This document shows, piece after piece, positions 24,020 to 32,404 of a stretch of DNA of 64,000 nt (its first letter is position 1; each line of letters opens with the position of its first letter). The notes beneath the pieces were generated by a model. That model did no database searches, was not told the origin of the DNA, and saw only the letters and a program-made list of their open reading frames with translations. The stretch is from Streptomyces sp. SID13726 (GTDB lineage: Bacteria; Actinomycetota; Actinomycetes; Streptomycetales; Streptomycetaceae), in assembly GCF_010548375.1 (NCBI RefSeq), contig NZ_JAAGLY010000028.1:35381-99380 (forward strand), written 5' to 3'. Position numbers and translations under genes: made by a program.

Positions 24020-25303
24020 ATGGACACCACCCGCAACACCGTTCTTGAGGCGTGGATGACCGAACACGGCTACAGCTCCAACAGCCTCGCCGAGGCCGTG
24101 AACAGGGCCATTGAACGGTTGACCGGACGCCCTGGTGGCCTCGACGGCTCATCGGTCCGGGCATGGAAAGCGGGCCGGGTCACGTGGCCAAAGTCAGCCG
24201 CCCGCAGGGCACTTGAGGACGTCACCGGACTACGCGCAGTCGCTTTAGGGTTCGTGCCACGGGGCCGACCGTCGTCCATCCCGGCCCCACCGCAGCAGGA
24301 GGACCCCGACATGAAGCGCCGTACCCTCGTCGGCAGCATCGCGGCGGCTGCCGCAGCAGCAGCCGCACCCGGCACCGCATCGCCGCGCCGTATCGGCATG
24401 AGCGACGTAAACCGCCTCAACAAGCGCTTCGCCGAGATCATCGCCAGCGACCACCGCCACGGCGGACAACTCGGCATCGAACAGCGGGCCGCCGCCCTCG
24501 CCGACGAGGCGCTCAACCTCCAGAACGCCGGCAGCGCCACCCAGCGCGTACGCAGCAACCTCTACGCCTCAGCGGCCGCCTTCCGCTCCTCCGCGATGTG
24601 GGCCGCCATCGACGGCCGACGCTACGACGTCGCCAAGGCGCACATGCGTGAGGCCCAGGCCCTCGCCGAGATGTCCGGCGACCAGGCGATCAAGTTCCGC
24701 ATCTGGAGCCACGCCGGCACCATGTACCGCCACATGGGCCGACCGGCGGACGCGTTCGCCGCCAACGACGTTGCCCGCAACCTGCACCTCACTCGCCGAG
24801 ACCCTCTGTTCGCCTCGCTCGGCCTGGCCCGCCAGGGCGCCATCCACGGTGCGGCCCAGGACCGCACCGGCACCCGCCGAGCGTTCGAGCAGGCTCAGGA
24901 CGCCATGCTGCGCGCCGACCCCGCCGACTACCGCCCGGTGTGGATGCTCGCCTTCTACGACCAGGCCGAGCTGGACTCCTTGGCCCTCTCCGCGCACTTG
25001 GCCCTCGGCGACTACTCGACCGCCGAGTACCACGCCCACCGCTGCCTGTCCGCCCTCCGGCCCCACATGATCCGCTCCCGGGCCATCACCACGACCCGGC
25101 TCGCCCACGCCCAGCTCGCGCAGGGTGCCCCCGACGCCGCCACGGCCACTGCGATGAAGGTCTCCGCCGAGGCCGCGACCCAGCACGCCCGGGTCACGCG
25201 CATGCTGCAGGAGTTCGGGGCCGCACTGCGCGCCACCGCTCCGGGCAGCTCCAGCGTGCAGACCTGGACCGAGCACGCCGCCACCTGGAGGATGGCCGCA
25301 TGA
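24020..25303 (+). CDS. HTH-TPR transcriptional regulator
   Basis: A 427-aa protein with an N-terminal atypical helix-turn-helix (MTEHGYSSNSLAEAVNRAIERLTG, then SSVRAWKAGRVTWP). A Pro-rich linker and an Arg-Arg/poly-Ala segment (MKRRTLVGSIAAAAAAAAAPG) follow, then helical TPR-like repeats from about residue 130 (ANDVARNLHLTRRDPLFASLGLARQG). This is a large family in Streptomyces. Divergent from the HATPase gene across 241 bp; the likely cluster regulator. Its stop overlaps the GNAT start. Confidence 0.83.
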   Translation: MDTTRNTVLEAWMTEHGYSSNSLAEAVNRAIERLTGRPGGLDGSSVRAWKAGRVTWPKSAARRALEDVTGLRAVALGFVPRGRPSSIPAPPQQEDPDMKRRTLVGSIAAAAAAAAAPGTASPRRIGMSDVNRLNKRFAEIIASDHRHGGQLGIEQRAAALADEALNLQNAGSATQRVRSNLYASAAAFRSSAMWAAIDGRRYDVAKAHMREAQALAEMSGDQAIKFRIWSHAGTMYRHMGRPADAFAANDVARNLHLTRRDPLFASLGLARQGAIHGAAQDRTGTRRAFEQAQDAMLRADPADYRPVWMLAFYDQAELDSLALSAHLALGDYSTAEYHAHRCLSALRPHMIRSRAITTTRLAHAQLAQGAPDAATATAMKVSAEAATQHARVTRMLQEFGAALRATAPGSSSVQTWTEHAATWRMAA

Positions 25304-25839
25304 CCACGGCGCCCGCCATCGAACTGCGCACCTTCACCACCCTCGGCACCGCCCGCGGCGACCTCCTCGACGTGTACGCCGACGTACGCGCCCCACTGCT
25401 CCACCTGCCGAACTACGCGGTCACTGCGTTCGGCGAGCGCTTGGACCGGCACGGCACCGAGCCAGGTTTCACGGCCGTCCTTGCGTACGCGGACGGGCAT
25501 CCGGTCGGCTACGCCTACGGCAACACCATCGAGCACGGCGACCGGTATTGGCAGCGCACCACCCCGGCGCCGGCCGAGAAGTACACCGAGCACCCGGCCG
25601 TAGCCCTTAAGGAGATCGGCGTCCGGCCGACCTGGCGGAAGACCGGCACCGCCCGCCGCATCCACGACGCCCTTCTCGCTACACGCGAGGAGCCGTACGT
25701 CACACTCATGGTCAACTCGGCTGCTGGAAACGGAAAGGTCCACGCGCTCTACAAGTCGTGGGGATACGAGGACCTCGGACAGAGCCAACCGTCACCGGCC
25801 TCGCCGGTCCTCACCGTGATGATCCGCGACACCCGCTGA
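25300..25839 (+). CDS. GNAT-family N-acetyltransferase
   Basis: A 179-aa protein with the GNAT arrangement: AYADGHPVGYAYGNTIE (beta 4), VALKEIGVRPTWRKTGTARRIHDALL (acetyl-CoA loop, R-x-x-G-T-A) and VHALYKSWGYEDLG (the conserved Y..W/F.....G ending). ATGA overlap with the regulator gene indicates one transcript. It could acetylate the lanthipeptide or a toxin, but the substrate is unknown. Confidence 0.82.
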   Translation: MTTAPAIELRTFTTLGTARGDLLDVYADVRAPLLHLPNYAVTAFGERLDRHGTEPGFTAVLAYADGHPVGYAYGNTIEHGDRYWQRTTPAPAEKYTEHPAVALKEIGVRPTWRKTGTARRIHDALLATREEPYVTLMVNSAAGNGKVHALYKSWGYEDLGQSQPSPASPVLTVMIRDTR

Positions 25840-26043
25840 CCCAAGAGGCGGGCAGCGCAGGAATGGAGCCTCGGGACCCAGTCTCGGAGTACATCCGGCC
25901 GGGCCTCGTTGAACATGTTGGGCGCACAGACGGGGCGACCGAGCGGGGCTGGTGCTCGTCGCAGCATCTACCAGCCCGTAATGACGGGAAACCTCTACTC
26001 TGGAAATCGATTGGCTGGTGCGTCTGGAACGTGAGGGCTGCGA

Positions 26044-27144
26044 GTGAGACTGAGACAAGAAGCTCGTGTCCTCAAGGAGAAGGCCGTTTCTTCGATGGTT
26101 GCGGCGGCCGAGGCATTCAACTCACCGCACGACCGAGGGCGGGAAACGAAGGTACTCCTGCACCTTCAGCACTCGTTCGAGATGCTGCTGAAAGCCGCGC
26201 TCGTCCAGAAGGGCATAAGCGTCTTCGACTCGGCCCTGGGCCGGTCACTCGGATTTGAAACCTGCGTACGCAAGGCTGTAGAACACCCGGACATCAAGCT
26301 CAGCGAGCCTGACGCAGGGACGCTCAGAGCCATCGACGCCATGCGCGATGACGAGCAGCACTGGTTCAACCAGGTTTCCGAGCAGCTGCTGTACGTGCAT
26401 GCCCGAGCTGCAGTGACACTCTTCGACGACCTGCTCAGGGGCGTATTCAAGGAGCCACTAGCTGATCACCTGCCCGACCGCGTACTGCCCGTGTCGGTTG
26501 ACCCGCCCCGTGACCTTGCGCTGCTCCTGGACGAGGAATACACACAGATCGCAGCCCTGCTCAAGCCTGGCCGACGCGCGACGCACGAGGCGCGAGCCAG
26601 GATTCGAACCCTGTTGGCGATGGAGGCCCACACCGGGCCGGAGACCCGCGTCTCGAGTAAGGACGTCGATCGCGTTCAGGCTGGCATACGCGGGGGAGCG
26701 GTGCGCTCGGAGGTCTTCCCTCGCTTGGAGGAGCTGGCCACTGCTACGGACGGTGAGGGGCTGCTGATCAAGGTGCGCTTCGTCAAGAACCAGGCTGCTC
26801 CGCCTGTCCGCTACGCAACCGATGAAACCGTGCCCGCCGCCGCGATCCGGGAGGTGGACCTCCAGGCCAAATACCACCGCTCGGCGGCCGATCTCGCTGA
26901 GGCTCTTACCTTGACCCGGCCCAAGTGCGTCGCTTTGCGGCGGCACCTGGGCATCGACGCTGATCCCGCGTGTTGCCACGAGTTCGTATTCAGCTCCCAA
27001 CGCCTGAAGCGGTTCTCCGACAATGCATTGACGCGCATGCGCACCGCGCGCGACACGTTGGATCTGGAAGCCGTCTGGCGAGCCCACAACCCGTCCGCCC
27101 GCCAACCGGAGTCGTGCACCGTACCCGGCTGCAAGGCGGGGTGA
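26044..27144 (+). CDS. DUF3644-like protein
   Basis: A 366-aa protein whose N-terminus (VSSMVAAAEAFNSPHDRGRETKVLLHLQHSFEMLLKAALVQKG and AMRDDEQHWFNQVSEQLLYVHAR) fits DUF3644, a helical domain of unknown activity. The HEPN-like look of the helices is suggestive only. The C-terminal ~100 residues (AKYHRSAADLAEALTLTRPKCVALRRHLGI) look like a DNA-binding helical domain. Start GTG 26044. It sits in the right-hand cargo block with the HNH-helicase pair. Confidence 0.65.
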   Translation: MRLRQEARVLKEKAVSSMVAAAEAFNSPHDRGRETKVLLHLQHSFEMLLKAALVQKGISVFDSALGRSLGFETCVRKAVEHPDIKLSEPDAGTLRAIDAMRDDEQHWFNQVSEQLLYVHARAAVTLFDDLLRGVFKEPLADHLPDRVLPVSVDPPRDLALLLDEEYTQIAALLKPGRRATHEARARIRTLLAMEAHTGPETRVSSKDVDRVQAGIRGGAVRSEVFPRLEELATATDGEGLLIKVRFVKNQAAPPVRYATDETVPAAAIREVDLQAKYHRSAADLAEALTLTRPKCVALRRHLGIDADPACCHEFVFSSQRLKRFSDNALTRMRTARDTLDLEAVWRAHNPSARQPESCTVPGCKAG

Positions 27145-27190
27145 CCGTAGCGATACTTGCGCCCGGCCATCGTCCGGGTGAAATCGCCAC

Positions 27191-27360
27191 TCATCGGTCG
27201 GCTCCTATGCCGCCTTGGTCGGCGAGGACCAAGACACCTTTGCGTACGCAGATCCGGATGACCCGGTGGGTGTCGGCCGCAGTGAGGTCATGGGCGGCCA
27301 GCCACGCGGTCGAGATCCGCAGCTGCCGCTCGACTTAACGATCACTACCTGCACATTCGC
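27191..27360 (-). pseudogene. IS5-family transposase remnant
   Basis: On the minus strand one frame reads ANVQVVIV. After a frameshift another reads AWLAAHDLTAADTHRVIRICVRKGVLVLADQG before a stop at 27191. These follow the middle of IS5/IS112-like DDE transposases (NVQVV..G ... THDLTAARTHRIIR...G..VLAD). Only about 55 codons survive and no inverted repeats were identified. The remnant lies between DUF3644 and the HNH-helicase gene, so it may have brought or rearranged this block. Confidence 0.6.
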
Positions 27361-27569
27361 GCCATGTCGGCAGTACTTGCGGAGTAGTCGGTCCGGCTGC
27401 CACCCATGCGGTCGTACCCCGAGAGAGTGCCGTGGAGACCTGGATGCGAACCCAGAGAATCGTTTCATCGAAGATCAACTCTCCACATACCCCAACCCGT
27501 TGTCAGTGCCGACGATTACTGTGCTTCACGGCAGGTTCGTTATGTCCAAGGCATGCAAGGGGGCGGCCT

Positions 27570-29600
27570 GTGCCCGCATTTGATACGCAGCGGTTCTTCA
27601 GCGCACGGCAGAGGCAGTTGATCTACGAACAGGCCGAGGGCCTGTGCCAACGCTGCGACATACCGCTTGGCACTGGCTGGCACGCGGATCACCGCATCCC
27701 GTGGGCTGACGGCGGCCCCACGACCATCGAGAACGGGCAGGCCCTGTGCGAGGGCTGCAATCTGCGAAAAGGACAACAGATGCAGTACAGCGACAACTTC
27801 GTACCTCGGCCCTTCCAGCGGGAAGTCAGCACGGTCGTGCTCGAACGCATCAGGGCAAGCAAGGACCGCACGATCGTCCTCGCTTCCCCGGGATCAGGAA
27901 AGACGCTTGCATACCAGTCACTTGCCACCCGACTGATCCGCGAAGGGTTGATCGATTTCGTCGCAGTCTTCGTTCCCCGCGTGGCTCTGGCCCAGCAGTG
28001 TGAGACGAGCTGGATGCACAAGCGGACCGACGGAGCAATCGGCGGACTGTGCTTGCTGTTTGACAGCAGCAAGCGACTCGGCATGATCCGCCACAAGATC
28101 AGCGATCCACCGCTGACGCACCCGAACGAGCCGGGAAGTGGTTTCGTAGCCACCTACAGCGCACTCGTCAGCAGCGAGCGTCTGTTCATCGAATGGGCCC
28201 GCAAGCACGAGGGCCGCTTCCTTCTCATCGCCGATGAGGCTCAGTTCTGCGGGGCCGCCGGAGACAAGGAAGACGGTGGCGGCACCAAGGCGGGCGGCCT
28301 TGTCGAACGCGTCCACGCCTTCGCGCGCCACACGCTCCTTCTGACTGGCACCCCTTACCGGGCCGACAACCAGCAGCTCATTCTGGCCGACTATGAATCT
28401 GACCCGACGGATCCTCGGCGGATGACGCTGGTCCGCGACGCCGAGGCTACCTATGCTGACGGCATCGCCGAGGGTTATCTGCGCCGCTTCGAGATGCATC
28501 TCACTGAGGCGCGGGTGACACGGAGGACCGTGGGAGCGGTTGACGCGCCCACGGGCGACGGCGTCCTGGAGTACAACCTCTCGGACGACGGCAGTGAACT
28601 CGTTCCTGTGCTGCGGGATGAAAAGACCTGGCAGCCGCTCGTCGACCGTGTCGTCGGAGCGGTGAAGGACAAGCAGAAGTTCAACCAGGCGTATCGGGGC
28701 CTCATCTCCTGTATGGGGCAAAGTGAAGCGAAGAAGGTTCAGAGGTACCTCCACGACCGTTACCCGAACTTGCGCGTTGGGCTTGCAATCTCGTCCGACG
28801 CCGGCGCCCCGCAGGAACTGAAGAACTTCAGGCACAGGCCGATGGACATCCTCGTCACCGTGCGAATGGCCTTCATTGGCTACGACTGTCCGGAGATCAC
28901 CGTCGTCGGCGTTCTCACCCACTATCGCGACGGCGGGCATCTGATGCAGCTCGTCGGGCGGGGACTGCGAGTATGGGACAAGATGCCACCGCGGGAACAG
29001 TCCTGTGTGATCGTAGCCCCGGACGATCCCAAGATGCAGGGGTTCCTCTCCCTTCTGCGAGACGAGAACGAACAGGGCCTGAAACTCCTGGAGGAGCGCG
29101 ACGATCGCGAGCCCGGCTCTGAGCCGCCGGTTCAGGAGTCGCTGTCGTACGTCGAAGCAGCTGTCGCAACTACGACCAGAGCGGCAGGCAACGAGAGCGA
29201 CATGGACGCGGACGAACTCCAACTGGTGGAGTACATCAAGGCGGCAGTCGACTCAGCCGAAACACCGCTCAAGTTGAAGGACGTCGTCGAGCTCGCTGGG
29301 ATCATGCTGAAGGCAGCGCCGAGTGTTCCCGAGCAGCGGTCCGAGCCGGACGCACCGCCCGTCTACGAGCCCCCCAAGACCGAGAGGGAGCAGATCGCCG
29401 AGATCAAGGCCCAGACAGCCGAGGCCATCAAGCAGTACCTGTACCAGCGGGGCATCTCGCCCGAATCGCCTGGCTACCAGGAGGCGATGATGCAGGCGAC
29501 GAAGCGTGTGAACGACGCTGCCGGCTTCAACGCCCAGCAGGCCAACACGCTGGAGAAGGCCAATAAAAGGTTGCGGGCTGTACTAAGCGCCCTCAAGTAG
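27570..29600 (+). CDS. HNH-nuclease / superfamily 2 helicase fusion, putative defence protein
   Basis: A 676-aa protein. An N-terminal HNH/zinc domain has C26xxC29, then HADHRIPWADGG (38-49), N55, and C60xxC63. A type III restriction-like SF2 helicase follows: P-loop SPGSGKT (about 107-113), DEAQ (about 221-224), LLTGTPYR (about 256) and motif VI QLVGRGLRVW (about 460). The C-terminal ~150 residues are charged and helical. GTG 27570 is chosen because it starts right before the HNH domain and follows aaggggg. The gene ends 8 bases before the next ATG. A nuclease-helicase acting on DNA is seen; anti-phage function is inferred. Confidence 0.8.
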   Translation: MPAFDTQRFFSARQRQLIYEQAEGLCQRCDIPLGTGWHADHRIPWADGGPTTIENGQALCEGCNLRKGQQMQYSDNFVPRPFQREVSTVVLERIRASKDRTIVLASPGSGKTLAYQSLATRLIREGLIDFVAVFVPRVALAQQCETSWMHKRTDGAIGGLCLLFDSSKRLGMIRHKISDPPLTHPNEPGSGFVATYSALVSSERLFIEWARKHEGRFLLIADEAQFCGAAGDKEDGGGTKAGGLVERVHAFARHTLLLTGTPYRADNQQLILADYESDPTDPRRMTLVRDAEATYADGIAEGYLRRFEMHLTEARVTRRTVGAVDAPTGDGVLEYNLSDDGSELVPVLRDEKTWQPLVDRVVGAVKDKQKFNQAYRGLISCMGQSEAKKVQRYLHDRYPNLRVGLAISSDAGAPQELKNFRHRPMDILVTVRMAFIGYDCPEITVVGVLTHYRDGGHLMQLVGRGLRVWDKMPPREQSCVIVAPDDPKMQGFLSLLRDENEQGLKLLEERDDREPGSEPPVQESLSYVEAAVATTTRAAGNESDMDADELQLVEYIKAAVDSAETPLKLKDVVELAGIMLKAAPSVPEQRSEPDAPPVYEPPKTEREQIAEIKAQTAEAIKQYLYQRGISPESPGYQEAMMQATKRVNDAAGFNAQQANTLEKANKRLRAVLSALK

Positions 29601-29608
29601 GAGTCCCC

Positions 29609-30994
29609 ATGCCTGTACGCGTTGAGTCAAACAGCTACCTGACCGAGGAACAACACCGCGTCTACACCCTTCGGGAGGCTCTCGAACGGAACGGAGGTAC
29701 GCCTTCAGGATTCCTCGAGCTACTGGCCGCGGTGATCGATGACGAGACCTGGCGAAAAGTCCCGTCCGGGGTCAATAACGACGAGCCCTTCGAGGACTTC
29801 GCCTCATTTATCGAGGCGAAGCCGCCCTTCGGTCTTGGCGCCAAGGTCGAGGACGTACGCATCCTTCTCCAGATCAAGCACCCGCATGAGGGGGTTCGGC
29901 ACGTTCGGGAACAGATGAATCGGATGCGCGCGGAGGCCAGCAGGCTCCTTGGCGCCGACCCTAGCGAGGACCCCGTCACGCGCGACGCTCGCGATTTCGG
30001 AGGGTACGCCAAAGCTGGCGGCTGGCTGTTCGGATTGAAGGTCGCCCGTTGCGTAAACCCGGGATCGAATCAAGGCGAAAAGTCTGAAACATCACCTCGT
30101 GGCGACCACAATGAGGTGACGAAGGTATCAGCGAACGAGTTCGGGCGACGGGCCGGCTGCTCAGCCAAGCGCGTGATGCGCTTCTATCGCGCCTGGTCCA
30201 AGGCGGCCGAAGAGGGCCTGGTTCCCGTGTTCGACGACTTGCAGCCGGGAGTCGACATCGACCTGCCCGACGCTGAAACCTGGGGCCAGTACTACACAGC
30301 TCGTTCCAGTGGTGACTCCGAGCGAGGGACGCAAATCACCGCAGCTGCAGAAGCAGAGGGTATTCGTCCCACCAAAGCGTTGGAGATCACGGAAAACCCC
30401 ACGGCGCTGCGCGTGGCCATCCTCGCAGACTCCGCCACTGCGGAGGCCGCGAGGAACGCACTCATGGATCGCCTAGAGGACGATCCCGACCTCCAAACAG
30501 TGATGGCGAAGCATATCTCCGACACGACCACACTTAGGAAGGCGGTTGCCGCCGAGACCAAGCGTGCGGGCCAGATCGAGTACGTTCGCGCAGCTCTGGA
30601 AGAAGGTGCGGTCAAAACGTCGGCTGGCCAGAAGATCCAACTCACCGACGCAGTGAAGGCTGATGCTGAGAGGCATCTGACGCCCTCCGAGCAGGCTTCG
30701 CAGAGCAGCCCAGCCGACGCCGCCGCGGCGTACGAGGTGCTACAGCAGTTCGTGGTCCAGGCAGTCGACAAGGATCCTCAAGTGAAGGTCGAGGAGCGGA
30801 AGGCCGCATTGCACGGCCGTGTGCGCCAGGCATCCAAGGCATTCGAACAACTGAGCCTGGATGATGTCGGGGAGCTCTACGACGAGGAACTGATCCAGAG
30901 CTTGGAGCAACTCACCGGGTTGCTAGCGGCCTGCATCCAGAGCATGAAGGCCGCAGCGCCGCGGCCCCCGCTACGTGCTGTAAGGGAGGCATAG
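29609..30994 (+). CDS. Uncharacterised 461-aa partner of the HNH-helicase
   Basis: No known family recognised. The ATG follows taggagtcccc, and the gap to the helicase stop is 8 bases, so the two are one operon. A helix-turn-helix-like segment is visible at about residues 170-195 (VSANEFGRRAGCSAKRVMRFYRAW), and an Ala/Glu-rich helical C-terminal half may be coiled coil. It could bind DNA and recruit or restrain the helicase-nuclease. It ends 167 bases before attR and is the last gene of the element. Confidence 0.75.
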   Translation: MPVRVESNSYLTEEQHRVYTLREALERNGGTPSGFLELLAAVIDDETWRKVPSGVNNDEPFEDFASFIEAKPPFGLGAKVEDVRILLQIKHPHEGVRHVREQMNRMRAEASRLLGADPSEDPVTRDARDFGGYAKAGGWLFGLKVARCVNPGSNQGEKSETSPRGDHNEVTKVSANEFGRRAGCSAKRVMRFYRAWSKAAEEGLVPVFDDLQPGVDIDLPDAETWGQYYTARSSGDSERGTQITAAAEAEGIRPTKALEITENPTALRVAILADSATAEAARNALMDRLEDDPDLQTVMAKHISDTTTLRKAVAAETKRAGQIEYVRAALEEGAVKTSAGQKIQLTDAVKADAERHLTPSEQASQSSPADAAAAYEVLQQFVVQAVDKDPQVKVEERKAALHGRVRQASKAFEQLSLDDVGELYDEELIQSLEQLTGLLAACIQSMKAAAPRPPLRAVREA

Positions 30995-31026
30995 CTTGCC
31001 GCGGACCGCTTGAACGGCAGGTTCCA

Positions 31027-31049
31027 TGCGTGAGCGATGCGTGAGCGGA
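31027..31049 (+). promoter_or_regulatory. Arm-type repeat, right copy
   Basis: Identical over 23 bases and in the same orientation as the left copy at 3496-3518. It is built of tgcgtgagcga + tgcgtgagcgga and sits 113 bp inside the att core. Probable binding site for the integrase arm domain or Xis. Confidence 0.7.
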
Positions 31050-31108
31050 CGGCGCGGCACAACCCGTCGCGCGATGGATCGGCACTCAAGGCCCACATGC
31101 TCTGACCA

Positions 31109-31145
31109 GGTGGTTCCAGACACCGAAGCAGTGTCCGGAACCACC
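31109..31145. terminator. Long inverted repeat near attR (terminator-like)
   Basis: Fifteen-base arms ggtggttccagacac / gtgtccggaaccacc with one mismatch and a seven-base loop. It stands 115 bases after the stop of the 461-aa gene and 17 bases before the att core, so it may terminate that operon or form part of attP. Confidence 0.6.
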
Positions 31146-31156
31146 CGGCAAGCTTT

Positions 31157-31248
31157 GGCCAGGACTTTTAATCCATTGGTTGTGGGTTCGAGTCCCACAG
31201 GGCCTACCAACCCGCCCCCAGCTCAGAGGTACTTCGAGCTGGGGGCGT
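31157..31248 (+). repeat. attR of the first element plus duplicated tRNA terminator (92-bp repeat, copy 1)
   Basis: The 46-bp att core (31162-31207) is followed by ccaacccgcccc... with a 12-bp stem-loop cgcccccagctc/gagctgggggcg (31213-31247). The whole 92-bp block recurs at 36030-36121 with two mismatches, both in the anticodon triplet. Five bases upstream of the core (ggcca) are also shared by these two copies but not by the tRNA gene. Confidence 0.93.
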
Positions 31249-31264
31249 GTCCGTTTTTGGATAC

Positions 31265-31318
31265 TTCCATGATCGTAAGCTCAGTCGAAGCTCAACCGAG
31301 GTGTAGTCGATCATGGAA
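31265..31318. repeat. 11-bp inverted repeat near the left end of the second element
   Basis: ttccatgatcg (31265-31275) and cgatcatggaa (31308-31318) are perfect inverted copies 32 bp apart, in non-coding DNA just past attR. Possible protein-binding site. Confidence 0.5.
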
Positions 31319-31336
31319 CTCGAACCGAGAACGAGA

Positions 31337-31368
31337 CCGGGCGGCCACCCACGGGGGTGACCGCCCGG
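31337..31368. terminator. Stem-loop terminator-like sequence
   Basis: Arms ccgggcggccaccc / gggtgaccgcccgg pair with one mismatch around acgg. No gene reads into it clearly from the left, so it may insulate the following XRE gene. Confidence 0.5.
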
Positions 31369-31496
31369 CTCCGCCTCGGCGCCCTGTCCGGGCTCTCGCC
31401 CAACGCCTCAGCGGTCTGCGGTGCCGCCTCGACCGGCGCTCAAAATGTACGGTCGACGATACAGACACCAGATCATGATCCGGTCAGCGTGGTGGG

Positions 31497-31742
31497 GTGC
31501 CAACCGCTCCCCCGCCCGACTGGGTCCTTGCCCACCGCCGGGTCCTCGGCGACTGCATCCGAGAGTTGCGCCGCGAGCGGCGGATTTCCCAGCAGAAGCT
31601 CGCCGGGATGGCTGGGCTCGAACGGCAGGCCATCAACCGGATCGAGCAGGGTCACCAGACCCCGTACATGGACACCGTGATCCGAATCGCCGCGGCCCTT
31701 GACGTCGAACTGCGGCTCGCTGCGCGCGGTCCAGACGATTGA
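31497..31742 (+). CDS. Small XRE-family regulator (81 aa)
   Basis: A single Cro/C1-type helix-turn-helix: IRELRRERRISQQKLAGMAGLERQAINRIEQGHQTPYMDTVIRIAAALDVEL. The predicted GTG start is preceded only by a weak purine stretch. It is likely a DNA-binding repressor of the second element. Confidence 0.82.
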   Translation: MPTAPPPDWVLAHRRVLGDCIRELRRERRISQQKLAGMAGLERQAINRIEQGHQTPYMDTVIRIAAALDVELRLAARGPDD

Positions 31743-31822
31743 CCCGCCGCCGGCGCGGTGATGCCCGCGCGGGCGCCAGCGGCGGGTCGCGGCCGCCCCA
31801 TCGGGGGCGTGGTGGCGGCCGG

Positions 31823-32404
31823 TCATCCCTCCTGTATCGGCTCAGGCCGGGATACGGGAGAGGTCTGGGTGTTGGCCCGCTTGCACCAGTTCTTGCAGAC
31901 GTAGACCGTCGTGCCCGGGCCGGTGGGCCGCTCGTTGTCGATGCGGTCGTAGGTGCCCGGCAAGAGGGGCTTGCCGCAGCGCTGGCACCACTTCACCCGT
32001 GTGGGCGCCACAGGGCGAGTCTCCTGGTGCAGTTCCTCGTAGTGGTTGCACAGGGCGTTGAGCGCGCGGGCGAGGCGCCGGGCGTGGCCGGCGGGCCCGC
32101 CATATCGGGCGCTGGGCTGGGATGCGAGTCTGCCGCGGGCGTCCGAGATGCAGGCGATCAGGCCGTGCCGTGCCATCAGGCCCACCGTCGGTCGGTCGGC
32201 CACGGCCTCGGCCTGGGGGATGAGGATTTCGAGGTGGCCGATCACGGCTGCGGTGAGCGTCTCCAGCTCGGCGCCGGCCGGAGGGAGAGCGTCTGGGACG
32301 GAGTCCGGATCGAGGAGGCGGTCCACCGTGCCGCGCATGGTGGCGATGTCCGGGGGTTCGGTTACCTCTGCCGCTGCGGCTTCCGGGACGGTACGGTGCG
32401 CCAT
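31823..32404 (-). CDS. Uncharacterised 193-aa protein with CxxC motif (DUF6415-like)
   Basis: A helical N-terminal region (TMRGTVDRLLDP, LTAAVIGHLEILIPQAEAVADR, RRLARALNALCNHYEEL) resembles the DUF6415 type often seen next to XRE genes in Streptomyces. It is followed by WCQRCGKPLLPG and VYVCKNWCKRA, a likely zinc-binding pair. Overlaps the end of the upstream 109-aa gene by 43 bases. Function unknown. Confidence 0.65.
   Translation of the reverse strand: MAHRTVPEAAAAEVTEPPDIATMRGTVDRLLDPDSVPDALPPAGAELETLTAAVIGHLEILIPQAEAVADRPTVGLMARHGLIACISDARGRLASQPSARYGGPAGHARRLARALNALCNHYEELHQETRPVAPTRVKWCQRCGKPLLPGTYDRIDNERPTGPGTTVYVCKNWCKRANTQTSPVSRPEPIQEG

Larger units (their letters stand above)
3404..31206. 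mobile_element. Integrative mobilizable element in tRNA-Lys carrying a lanthipeptide cluster
   Basis: The element is delimited by the 46-bp direct repeat at the tRNA-Lys 3' end and its copy. Inside are a tyrosine integrase, an XRE regulator, an excisionase, a DUF3631 ATPase, a palindrome-rich candidate origin, a DUF2637 protein, MobC and a MobA/VirD2 relaxase. No FtsK/TraB-type DNA pump, type IV secretion gene or RepSA/Prim-Pol replication gene was found. It therefore probably depends on another element for transfer. Cargo: an unknown two-gene operon and a PIN-like protein on the left, an FxLD lanthipeptide cluster in the middle, and DUF3644, HNH-helicase and partner genes on the right. The integrase lies 3.3 kb in from the left end, because cargo has been inserted between it and att. 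Confidence 0.88.

Noticed and set aside
3404..31206. Classification as pSAM2-like AICE
   Set aside because: Integrase and excisionase fit, but no RepSA/Prim-Pol or TraB/FtsK gene was found and a relaxase is present.
31162..31207. A second and third tRNA-Lys gene at the att copies (also 36035-36080)
   Set aside because: Only the 3' half of the tRNA is present; no acceptor 5' strand or D arm, so these are att sites.
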